DNA from: Acidobacteriaceae bacterium
GTDB lineage: Bacteria > Acidobacteriota > Terriglobia > Terriglobales > Acidobacteriaceae
Length of the DNA stretch: 35,181 nt
Reading direction: 5' to 3'
Assembly: GCA_003132405.1 (NCBI GenBank)
Contig: PKXQ01000063.1
Coordinates: 1 to 35,181 of the forward strand
Shown here: piece after piece, positions 7,967 through 17,447 of the stretch
How the letters are laid out: each line of letters begins with the position of its first letter
How positions within the stretch are numbered: the first letter of the stretch is position 1
Made by a program: the position numbers and the translations under genes
The notes under the pieces: model-generated
Databases searched by the model: none
Told to the model about the DNA's origin: nothing
The model's input: only the letters and a program-made list of their open reading frames with translations

Positions 7967-8011
7967 CTGTCACGGCAGAGGCCGCGGGTTCGAGTCCCGT
8001 CGTCCCCGCCA
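7967..8011 (+). other. tRNA-Asp 3' half (attachment-site scar)
   Basis: Anticodon loop CTGTCAC (GTC), stem strand GGCAG, T-arm GCGGG-TTCGAGT-CCCGT, acceptor strand CGTCCCC, discriminator G and templated CCA fit the 3' half of tRNA-Asp. The upstream bases do not pair to complete the anticodon stem and no D-arm exists. It is the rightmost of three such fragments, and ordinary genes resume after it. Confidence 0.75.
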
Positions 8012-8166
8012 CATCCTAAAGCACTTGACTCCGGTATTACGATACAGTAAGGACACACACCGACTGTCGAGTGCTTTTCTTTCAGGCGTTTGCTGCCTTC
8101 CCTCCGAAGCCACAGTGTGGTCTCGCGGCCGAGCGCCGTCTCGCAGATCCAAGGAAAGATTTAGAG

Positions 8167-8202
8167 TTGACACTGTTCCCTATCGTTTTATAATTATTCT
8201 TA
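8167..8202 (+). promoter_or_regulatory. perR-katG promoter with PerR box
   Basis: TTGACA (8167-8172) and TATAAT (8189-8194) are both exact sigma70 consensus hexamers, separated by 16 bases. The 15-base segment at 8188-8202 matches the PerR-box consensus TTATAATnATTATAA at 13 of the 14 fixed or 15 total positions apart from two mismatches, and covers the -10. A repressor bound there would block RNA polymerase. The expected transcription start, near 8201, is only about 12 bases before the perR ATG. Confidence 0.8.
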
Positions 8203-8212
8203 TCCGATAATC

Positions 8213-8641
8213 ATGCGCTTCAGCCATGAACAGTTCCGTGAGCTGGCCGAGAAACACGGTTTGGCGGTCACGCACCAGCGTCAGGTGGTCTATGAGGCCG
8301 TCATCGCTTCCGACGGACACTATTCCCCGGAAGACATTTACGCCGCGGTGCGGCGCCGCGTTCCGTCCATTTCTCTCGCCACCGTCTACAACAATCTGCG
8401 GCTTTTCATCGAGTGTGGGTTGCTGCGAGAGGTCACTCCTCATGCGTCCACTTTGCGCGTGGACGGCAATCTCAAACCGCATCATCATCTCGTCTGCTCG
8501 CGCTGCAAATCGGTGCAGGATATCGAAGGAGAGTTCATCGATTTCAAGCGGCTATCCCGGCATCTGCCGGATGGCTTTGATCTGACGCAGCCGCTGGTCG
8601 AGGTCTTTGGCCTCTGCCGCCGCTGCGCCGCCAAAAAGTAG
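8213..8641 (+). CDS. perR: PerR peroxide-sensing repressor (Fur family)
   Basis: 142 residues. All metal ligands known from Bacillus PerR appear, shifted by one: regulatory iron site His36, Asp84, His90, His92, Asp103, and structural zinc site Cys95, Cys98 (CSRC), Cys135, Cys138 (CRRC). Asp84, where Fur has Glu, supports PerR, since this residue makes the histidines oxidisable by peroxide. The recognition helix region is SISLATVYNNLRLF (~52-65). It lies 40 bases upstream of katG and likely represses both genes until peroxide oxidises it. The ATG at 8213 has no Shine-Dalgarno sequence and a predicted leader of about 12 bases, so initiation may be nearly leaderless. Confidence 0.95.
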   Translation: MRFSHEQFRELAEKHGLAVTHQRQVVYEAVIASDGHYSPEDIYAAVRRRVPSISLATVYNNLRLFIECGLLREVTPHASTLRVDGNLKPHHHLVCSRCKSVQDIEGEFIDFKRLSRHLPDGFDLTQPLVEVFGLCRRCAAKK

Positions 8642-8663
8642 TTAAGGCAGCACTCATTCATGA

Positions 8664-10934
<2,271 letters not shown>

Positions 10935-10975
10935 GCTCGCTGGAAAAGGGAGCTGTCAACTTGGCACGAACGACG

Positions 10976-11012
10976 GTAGTGGGGCTACTTTCATTTCAAA
11001 GTAGCCCACTAC
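10976..11012. terminator. Hairpin terminator between katG and convergent hydrolase gene
   Basis: GTAGTGG-G-GCTACTTT pairs with AAAGTAGC-CCACTAC: 15 base pairs with one bulged G and a six-base loop. A moderately T-rich tract follows on the plus strand. It lies 42 bases after the katG stop and 51 bases beyond the end of the convergent gene, so it may serve both strands. Confidence 0.75.
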
Positions 11013-11062
11013 CCTAACCCCGTTCTTTCGTTTATGACTGGGACGGGTTTCTTACAATGGCC

Positions 11063-11965
11063 TCATCCCACCCGCCGCTCTGGCACCTCTTGGTGTGAAG
11101 AATCGACAAACTCTCGTACCAATGCGGCGATCTCGTCGGCCGCCGTATCCAAGGCGAAATGGCCGGCGTCGAGAACGTGAACTTGAGCATTTGGAACGTC
11201 CTTGCGGTAGCGTTCCGGTTCGCCGAGATCGAACGAGAGATCGTGTTTGCCCCACAGAACCAAAAGCTCTGGCTGCGTCTTCTGTAGCCATGCCTGCCAC
11301 TTGGGATAAGCATCGACATTCGTGCGGTAGTCATAGAAGAGGTCGCTCTGAATCTGCGCCTGCCCGGGCGCGTTTAGAAACGCGTATTCATCGGTCCAGA
11401 GATCCGGATCATAGAGCTCAATCTTCGGATCGTCTCCGACATGCCGCGTCTTTGTGGTTGGAAGCGAGAGCAGATTTTCGCGCAAAGCTTCTTCGTGGGC
11501 AGGCCGGTCGGCCCAAAAGGCTCGCCTCGTCTTCCAATTCACGCCGAGGCCCTCGTTGTGCGCGACCGCGTCTTGAACGATGAGAGCCTCGATGCGATCG
11601 GGGTGAGCCAAAGCCATGCGAAAGCCCACGGGGCCGCCGTAATCCTGCATGTAAAGCGTGTAGCGTGAGAGCGCGAGCGCCTCGGTGAAATGATTCATGA
11701 TCTCGGCGTAGTGATCGAACGTATAGGCGAATGTCTTCGGGTCCGGCCAATCGCTGTGTCCGAAGCCTGGATAATCGGGTGCGACCAGGTGATAGCGATC
11801 GGAGAGCCGGGAGAAGAGCGGCTCGAACATTCGCGACGAAGAGGGAAGTCCGTGGAGCAGGAGAAGCACTGGCGCGTCTTTGGGGCCTGCTTCCCTATAG
11901 AAGATTGAGAGCCCGTCGACTTTTACGGTGCGATAAAAGGTGCGATCGGAGACAGGTTGCGACAT
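11063..11965 (-). CDS. Alpha/beta hydrolase, haloalkane dehalogenase/epoxide hydrolase type
   Basis: 300 residues, with no signal peptide. The oxyanion motif HGLPSS is at 38-43. The nucleophile is Asp108 in MQDYGGPVG rather than Ser, which marks the haloalkane dehalogenase and epoxide hydrolase branch, where a covalent alkyl-ester intermediate forms on Asp. The acid is probably Asp242 (WGKHDLSF) and the base His269 (DAGHFALD). A cap domain fills ~130-220. Which halide-stabilising residues are present cannot be settled by eye, so the substrate stays open between halogenated alkanes and epoxides. AAAGGAT precedes the ATG. It follows the alcohol dehydrogenase gene on the same strand by 149 bases, and an alcohol product could feed that enzyme. 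Confidence 0.88.
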   Translation of the reverse strand: MSQPVSDRTFYRTVKVDGLSIFYREAGPKDAPVLLLLHGLPSSSRMFEPLFSRLSDRYHLVAPDYPGFGHSDWPDPKTFAYTFDHYAEIMNHFTEALALSRYTLYMQDYGGPVGFRMALAHPDRIEALIVQDAVAHNEGLGVNWKTRRAFWADRPAHEEALRENLLSLPTTKTRHVGDDPKIELYDPDLWTDEYAFLNAPGQAQIQSDLFYDYRTNVDAYPKWQAWLQKTQPELLVLWGKHDLSFDLGEPERYRKDVPNAQVHVLDAGHFALDTAADEIAALVREFVDSSHQEVPERRVG

Positions 11966-12114
11966 GCGTGATCCTTTCTCGGTAGTGGTTTTCTATTTCG
12001 CGGCTCATGCCGCCACGTTCGCCTCGTCAATTGGGTTCTCCTTAAGGAGTCGAGCCACCAGAGCGGAACTATCCGCGTTACGAGTTGTTGAGTGATCGGT
12101 GTCGCCCGCCCCAC

Positions 12115-13158
12115 TCACATTGTCAGGACAACACGGAACTCAGCCTTGCCGCTCATCATGCGCGCGAAGGCCTCGGCCGCTTTTTCGAGCGGATAGGTTT
12201 CAATCATGGGACGCACGCCGCTTATTTCGGCGAAGTGCAGGGTGTCCTCGGAATCGGCTGCTGTACCGGCGGCCCAGCCTTGAATGGTTCGACTGCCATT
12301 AATGAGCTGTACCGGCGAGACCTCAATGGGATCGAAGGTCGCGCCGATGACGATGAGTTTGCCGTTCGGCCCCAGACCGTCGATCAGCTCGGACATCGCT
12401 TTTGAGTTGGGGGCAGTCGCCAGAATTACGCGCGCTCCGCCCAGCTTTTGCAACGCCTCGGCCGGTTTCGTCGATGCGCTGTCGATGTACACGCTGGCCC
12501 CGAGTTTCTTGGCGAGCGGTGCGGTTTCATATCCGCGGCCGATCGCCGCGACCTGATAACCAAATTTATTAGCAAATTGAATTCCGAGGTGACCTAGACC
12601 GCCGATTCCCTGTATTGCGACGAGATCGCCGGGAAGAGCACCGCTGTGACGCAGCGCATTGTAGGTCGTAATTCCGGCGCAGAGCAGCGGTGCCGCATCG
12701 ACGTCGCTGAGAGTCTCCGGTATGGGCACCAGCGCTTCGACGGGTGCGATCATATATTGCTGGTATCCGCCGTCATAGCTGATGCCGGGAATCTTCAGGT
12801 TGCGGCAGTTGCGAAAATCTCCGCGACGGCATTCGCGGCAGGTGTTGTCCTGGCCGCCGTGCCAGCCGACACCGACGCGCTGGCCTTTCTTCCACGCAGA
12901 AACACCGTCACCAACTTCATCGATGATGCCCGCGACTTCGTGTCCCGGAACGCGGGGGTATTGAATTCCGGGCCACAAGCCTTCTTTGGTGAGCACATCG
13001 CTGTGGCAGACTCCACAGGCTTGTACCTTGATGCGCACTTGTCCTGCAGTTGGCTCAGGAATCTCGCGTTCGACGATTTGGAAATCTGTTCCAGGACTTG
13101 GGACCTGCGCGGCTTTCATCTGCGTCATCTTCATTGGAACTACTCTGCTCGTTGCCAT
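12115..13158 (-). CDS. Zinc-dependent alcohol dehydrogenase (MDR family)
   Basis: 347 residues. It would oxidise alcohols or reduce aldehydes with NAD(P). Catalytic zinc ligands are Cys48 (CGVCHSD), His73 (PGHEVAG) and Cys160 (LLCAG). The dinucleotide loop is GIGGLGHLG (~184-192). The structural-zinc loop has only three Cys (107, 110, 118), with Asp104 where the first Cys normally stands. AGGAGGAG lies just before the ATG at 13158, supporting this start over the in-frame Met codons at residues 9, 11 and 14. Its overall pattern resembles the medium-chain AdhA/AdhP group with broad alcohol substrates. It sits between the YceI-like gene and the hydrolase gene, on the same strand, with gaps of 212 and 149 bases. 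Confidence 0.9.
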   Translation of the reverse strand: MATSRVVPMKMTQMKAAQVPSPGTDFQIVEREIPEPTAGQVRIKVQACGVCHSDVLTKEGLWPGIQYPRVPGHEVAGIIDEVGDGVSAWKKGQRVGVGWHGGQDNTCRECRRGDFRNCRNLKIPGISYDGGYQQYMIAPVEALVPIPETLSDVDAAPLLCAGITTYNALRHSGALPGDLVAIQGIGGLGHLGIQFANKFGYQVAAIGRGYETAPLAKKLGASVYIDSASTKPAEALQKLGGARVILATAPNSKAMSELIDGLGPNGKLIVIGATFDPIEVSPVQLINGSRTIQGWAAGTAADSEDTLHFAEISGVRPMIETYPLEKAAEAFARMMSGKAEFRVVLTM

Positions 13159-13370
13159 AAACTCCTCCTGTGAATTGTCCGCCTATGGTAGTTGCATCTC
13201 GATCAGATTACCTCATGGGGTAGTTGGTGAAGCTGCATGACACTGTTAACAAACACTTCTGTTAGCTGCGTGCCCTATCGGGCGCCAGCCAACAGGAGCA
13301 CCTTCTCTGGCGCTTCGCGAAAATGACTTCAAACGCGGCCTCGGCGATGAGCAAAGTGCTTGCGACAATC

Positions 13371-14261
13371 CTAGTTTCCGGCCATAGGCTGTTCCCCGGC
13401 GGCCTTCGCCATCAAACGCAGGTGAAGGAGAATGGTCAGGCGATTTCCTACGAGGTTATTGAAATTCTGCTGGACACCGATGTCCTCGGCATTGGCGGCG
13501 TGAGGCGCTTCAGGAAGTCCGGCAGTTTTCAGGAATGTTCCCGTGCATTGCGAGCCGCTGTAGGCTTCGCTTACGTCAGGCGTTTGACAATTTTCGTCCT
13601 GGACCAGGGTCGGCCAGTAGGTATTGACTACAGTCTTCACCAGTTGGGGAAAATCCTCGCGGAACATGCTCGTAGACCCCGAGGCTTGGATATCGCCGTT
13701 TTTCTGCCCGTTCCCGTTGGAGTCCCGAAGGTCGATGACAAAAGTTGCTTCGCGCGCAACACGGTGAATCATGGGAGGGCCATAGACGGGCCCCGCATAT
13801 CCTTCGGTCGGTGTTGCATCGACGTTGCGGTCCACACGCGTCACGGCGAGTTCGCCAGTGGTTTGCAGACGGCCATCGGGTAGCCGCTCGACCCGTTTGG
13901 AGTGGAAGCACACGAGCGTATGGTTGGATAGGTTTTCCAGCCATTTGCTCAAGAATTTCCCGTCTTCATCGATGGGAGGCTCCATCGATGTGGCCGGATA
14001 GAAACTGAATTCGATATTGGATTTTGCGGGATCGCCATCGTCGATCTTTATTCTTCCGTAGATTCTGGCGTAGCCCAGAGTTACGTTCATTTTGGTTTTG
14101 CCGTAGTCGGTCGTCGCGTCGGTGATAAGTTTGGCATCGGAGTGGCGAGTGTCCACCTGCCAGGGCCCCGCCGTCGAAGCAGGTTTACTAGGAGCATCGA
14201 ACCCCAGAAAACCCATGGAGAGAATTCCAACCACTGCGAATACAGCCGTGTGCTTTAGCAT
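13371..14261 (-). CDS. Secreted YceI-like protein
   Basis: 296 residues with an N-terminal signal peptide (HTAVFAVVGILSMGFLG, cleavage near residue 25-33). The start of the mature part (WQVDTRHSDAKL, MNVTLGYARIYGRI) has the opening strands of the YceI lipocalin-like fold, and SNIEFSFYPATS and GELAVTRVDRNV fit later strands. YceI proteins bind polyisoprenoids in the periplasm. The C-terminal ~70 residues, with two Cys in ENCQTPDV and SQCTGTFL, extend past the usual ~190-residue family length. GGAGAAG precedes the ATG. The match is to the fold only and the ligand is unknown. Confidence 0.75.
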   Translation of the reverse strand: MLKHTAVFAVVGILSMGFLGFDAPSKPASTAGPWQVDTRHSDAKLITDATTDYGKTKMNVTLGYARIYGRIKIDDGDPAKSNIEFSFYPATSMEPPIDEDGKFLSKWLENLSNHTLVCFHSKRVERLPDGRLQTTGELAVTRVDRNVDATPTEGYAGPVYGPPMIHRVAREATFVIDLRDSNGNGQKNGDIQASGSTSMFREDFPQLVKTVVNTYWPTLVQDENCQTPDVSEAYSGSQCTGTFLKTAGLPEAPHAANAEDIGVQQNFNNLVGNRLTILLHLRLMAKAAGEQPMAGN

Positions 14262-14853
14262 TGTCTTCTCCTTTTACCTCAATTAGCGCAGCGATTGAAA
14301 CGCTGCGGGGATCACTTTCAAGTTTGCTGACAAATTGAAGATTTCTACCGGGGCTTGTGTTACCCGATGCCACACGTTAGTGGCAGGATTCGCAAAAACG
14401 AGATTTTCTTAGCAATCCTTTCTTAGCAACCCTGCGATAGCCCATTTTGTGTGCGGGACGAATCTCCAGCGGTTTACTCGTAAAGCATTCTGTCATTTCA
14501 CAGGAAGCATGCAGCGCTCCAATCAACGGTGCGACCGCGATTTATGCTAAAGCGATTAAAACGAAATGAGTTAGGCAGACTTTGAGGGGCAGAAGGGAGT
14601 TTAGCGATGTGTCGTTGAGACGTCACCAGAACTCACGGTACGTCCGCCGATGGACACTAATGGAGAATGACCGCCAAGGAAAATGATCGACGATGGGCAG
14701 CGTTTGGCTTATGAAGGCGCGATCGTCGGAGTGGCGCGGGAGTCCCTGAAATTCACGGCATTCTAGAGAGGTGCGATGCTCCACGGCGAGAACTAAAGGA
14801 CGGAGCGAGTGCTGAGGGTTTCGATGGGACAACAAATTGCTTAGACACGAAAC
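14262..14853. other. 592-bp gene-free stretch with a short tandem repeat
   Basis: No frame here has both a start context and protein-like sequence. The stretch must hold the promoter of the YceI-like gene on the minus strand. The only structure I see is a 14-base unit present twice in tandem at 14405-14432 (TTTCTTAGCAAyCC, one difference). Confidence 0.5.
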
Positions 14854-15036
14854 GTGACGCAACAATTATTAGAAGTGCTTGACTTCGTCTTCGGCTGTTG
14901 GCACCGCCAACTCAGTCGGCCATTCACGCTTTCCGGACAGACGTACCAAGTGTGCCTCGATTGCGGAAAGCAGTTTCCGTACCTTCGTGCTGATCCTAGC
15001 TTTCAGGGTGACGAGGTTCAGGCGCAGAAACAATGA
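14854..15036 (+). CDS. Small zinc-ribbon-like protein
   Basis: 60 residues from GTG. Cys15 and His17 (GCWHRQLSRPFTL) with Cys34 and Cys37 (QVCLDCGKQFPY) make a C-x-H…C-x2-C set able to bind one metal ion. The core SRPFT…G-T-Y-x-V-C-L-D-C-G is familiar to me from short uncharacterised acidobacterial proteins, though I cannot verify it here. A stop codon lies just upstream, and the GTG lacks a strong ribosome site, so it may be the truncated end of a larger gene. It stands alone between the YceI-like and acs genes. Confidence 0.5.
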   Translation: MTQQLLEVLDFVFGCWHRQLSRPFTLSGQTYQVCLDCGKQFPYLRADPSFQGDEVQAQKQ

Positions 15037-15210
15037 ACTCAGTATTTGGAATAGAGACGAAAATGGAGTCCGTTAAAATTTCAACGGTATTCGTCGTCGA
15101 ATCGACGGTCACTCGCATAGGTAATCGATACCGGGTTTGCTGAAATCGAAAGGCTTGTCGCCCGAAAGTTTTGGGGACTGGAGGCGCCGGCGCCACGACG
15201 AAGCAATGTG

Positions 15211-17121
15211 TCAGCCTTCCATGGTAGAGACGTCGCCCGCGTCGACACCGGCTTCCTGAGCTTTAAGGATACGTCGCAATATTTTTCCGGATCGAGTTTT
15301 GGGCAAGGCTGCGACGAACTCCAACGACGAAGGAGTCGCAATCGGCCCCAGCTCTCGGCGAACGTGTTCGATCAATGCCGCGGCCAAGGCGTCGGAAGCC
15401 ACGTGACCAAGGCGAACTTGCACGAAGACTTTGATGCTCTCGCCCTTCAGCGGATCGGGTACGCCAATCGCCGCCGCTTCCGCCACTGCCGGATGCGACA
15501 CCAGCGCGCTTTCGACTTCGGCTGTGCCGATACGATGTCCGGCAACGTTGAGTACGTCATCGTAGCGGCCGAGCACCGCTATGTATCCATCTTTATCTTT
15601 AGTCGCAACATCGCCCGTCACATAGCAGCCGGGAACTACCTGCCAGTCGCGTTCATAGCGCGCCGGATCGCGCCATACGGTGCGCAACATGTGCGGGAAC
15701 GGCCGCTTCAGCACCAGACGGCCGCCGATTCCAGCGGGGGCCGACTGGCCATTTTCATCGAGCACATCGGCTTCTGCTCCGGGGACTGCCACGCCGACTC
15801 TCCCCGGACGCATCGCCATCGAGGCGGGAGTGCCGAGCGTGGGTCCGCCTAATTCGGTTTGCCACCAGTTATCAATGAGGTAGCCCCACTTGCCATCGCC
15901 GGCTAGATGAGTCTGCGCCCAGCGCCAAGCTTCGGGATTCAACGGTTCACCGGCGCACGCGATTACGCGCAAGGTGGTCAGGTCGTGCGCCGCTGGATAG
16001 CTTTCGCCATAGCGCATAAACATCCGCAAGGCGGTGGGCGCGGTGAACATCTTGGTGACACCATAGCGCTCTACGATTTCCCAGGCAATACCCGGGTTCG
16101 GATAATCGATGGCGCCTTCGCGGAACAGCGTGGTCACCCCTGCGCACAGCGGCGCGTAAGTGATGTAGGAGTGGCCGACGACCCAGCCAATATCGGAAGT
16201 GCACCAGAAAATGTCGCGGTCGCCGACATCGTAATAACTTTCGAGATGATAAGTTGTGCCGACCATGTAGCCGCCGTGCACATGCACCACGCCCTTGGGC
16301 TTGCCGGTTGAGCCGGAGGTGTAGAGCAGGAAGAGCGGATCTTCCGCGTCCATCTCTTCTGCTTCGCAGTAAGGAGAAAATTTGAGCAGATCGTTGAAAT
16401 CTATCTCGCGCGGCCCTGAAACCGCGGTTCCGCCGCGCGAATACACCACGATCTTCTCCACGCACTCCAGGTTGTCGACTGCCTCATCGACGATGGTCTT
16501 GAGGGCGACGGTTTTGCCGCGACGGAAGCCGACGTCTCCCACGATCACGACTTTTGCTTCGGCGTCGGTAATGCGGTCGCGCAGAGCGGTGTGACCGAGG
16601 CCGGCGTAGACGACTGAGTGGATCGCACCGAGACGAGCGCAGGCCAGCATGGAGACCACGCCTTCGATGGTCAGAGGCATATAGATGACCACGCGATCGC
16701 CTTTGACTACTCCCAGTGATTTCAGGCCATTGGCGAAGCGGCAGACTAACCGGTGGAGTTGTCCGTAAGTGACGACGCGCTCGCTGCCATCTTCGCCCAG
16801 CCAGATGTAGGCGGCGCGATTGCGGCGATCCGAGTCGGCGTGCCGGTCGAGCGCATTAATCGTGATATTGGTCTTGGCGCCGGTAAACCACTTGTGATGC
16901 ACACCATCCCACTCCAACACATGATCCCACTTCCGCGACCAGGTAAAGCGCGATGCGTAATCGGCCCAGAACTGGTCTGGATCTTTCCGGGCGCGATCGC
17001 ACTCTCCTTGCCAGTCTTTCTCAATCACGTTGCGAGCCACGATGTCGGGCGCGGCATATTCCTGATCCATGACCAACAGGTTAGAGATGTCTTCGGGCTT
17101 GGAAGTGGTGAGAGCGCTCAT
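15211..17121 (-). CDS. acs: Acetyl-CoA synthetase (AMP-forming), copy 1
   Basis: 636 residues, close to the 650 of typical Acs. It activates acetate with ATP and CoA through acetyl-AMP. The ATP-binding loop is YTSGSTGKPKG (267-277), the acyl-pocket region DNWWQTELGG (417-426), the hinge GRYDDVLNVAGHRIG, and the catalytic lysine is Lys613 in PKTRSGKILRR, the residue that acetylation switches off in the family. GGAGG precedes the ATG. It diverges from the porin gene across a region with two CRP-type palindromes. Propionate or another short acid cannot be excluded as substrate, since only about half the residues match copy 2 by eye. No partner in the same operon is visible. Confidence 0.93.
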   Translation of the reverse strand: MSALTTSKPEDISNLLVMDQEYAAPDIVARNVIEKDWQGECDRARKDPDQFWADYASRFTWSRKWDHVLEWDGVHHKWFTGAKTNITINALDRHADSDRRNRAAYIWLGEDGSERVVTYGQLHRLVCRFANGLKSLGVVKGDRVVIYMPLTIEGVVSMLACARLGAIHSVVYAGLGHTALRDRITDAEAKVVIVGDVGFRRGKTVALKTIVDEAVDNLECVEKIVVYSRGGTAVSGPREIDFNDLLKFSPYCEAEEMDAEDPLFLLYTSGSTGKPKGVVHVHGGYMVGTTYHLESYYDVGDRDIFWCTSDIGWVVGHSYITYAPLCAGVTTLFREGAIDYPNPGIAWEIVERYGVTKMFTAPTALRMFMRYGESYPAAHDLTTLRVIACAGEPLNPEAWRWAQTHLAGDGKWGYLIDNWWQTELGGPTLGTPASMAMRPGRVGVAVPGAEADVLDENGQSAPAGIGGRLVLKRPFPHMLRTVWRDPARYERDWQVVPGCYVTGDVATKDKDGYIAVLGRYDDVLNVAGHRIGTAEVESALVSHPAVAEAAAIGVPDPLKGESIKVFVQVRLGHVASDALAAALIEHVRRELGPIATPSSLEFVAALPKTRSGKILRRILKAQEAGVDAGDVSTMEG

Positions 17122-17196
17122 GCGGGGACCTCCGAAATTTCGGGCGAGCTTGGGAAGCGGTCGACGTGGATATTGCTTCGTTTATCCCGAGCCGGC

Positions 17197-17212
17197 AGTG
17201 ATGTAGATCACA
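17197..17212. promoter_or_regulatory. CRP-type operator, acs-proximal
   Basis: AGTGA-TGTAGA-TCACA matches the CRP/FNR-superfamily dyad TGTGA-N6-TCACA at 9 of 10 fixed positions. It lies about 76 bases before the acs start, a usual distance for an activator. Confidence 0.6.
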
Positions 17213-17346
17213 GCATAGCGTGTTTAAGCGACGCGGGGATTCGTGGCTAGGCTTCCAGTCCTCATCGCAGACCTTTCGCGAGCGCTGATTTGAGCGCGAC
17301 TAGAGACAAATCCTTGGAAACATAATTGACGGAAATCACGCTCGTC

Positions 17347-17362
17347 TGTGACCGCCGTCACA
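17347..17362. promoter_or_regulatory. CRP-type operator, porin-proximal (exact consensus)
   Basis: TGTGA-CCGCCG-TCACA matches all 10 fixed positions of the CRP dyad, and the flanking C and G extend the palindrome by one pair. It lies about 85 bases before the porin ATG. Confidence 0.68.
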
Positions 17363-17447
17363 GCACCGTTCAAAAAAAACACATAGCGTTGGCCCGCATG
17401 TTCTGTGCTCCGGCTTGAGCCGCGCCCGAACAAGGAGGACACCTTCC

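Larger units (their letters stand above)
7361..8187. other. Non-coding scar region: integrase remnant and tRNA fragments
   Basis: No intact gene is supported in these 827 bases. The region contains the integrase remnant (7378-7500) and three tRNA 3'-half-like segments (7602-7646, 7724-7766, 7967-8011), followed by the perR promoter. Open frames here that end in peptides such as GGGFEPPTFGL or RRDSNPRPLP are reverse-strand translations of the tRNA T-arms and not proteins. Confidence 0.75.
17122..17447. promoter_or_regulatory. Divergent acs-porin regulatory region
   Basis: This 326-base gap separates divergent genes and must hold both promoters. It contains two CRP-type sites (listed separately) and ribosome sites for both genes at its ends. 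No other coding or repeat signal is evident. Confidence 0.7.

Noticed and set aside
12038..12049. Palindrome CTCCTTAAGGAG between the hydrolase and dehydrogenase genes
   Set aside because: It is a 12-base perfect palindrome, but with no loop, no second copy and no known regulator match; chance is likely.
15183..15194. Palindrome GGCGCCGGCGCC after acs copy 1
   Set aside because: GC-only self-complementary run without loop or T-tract; not a usable terminator call.
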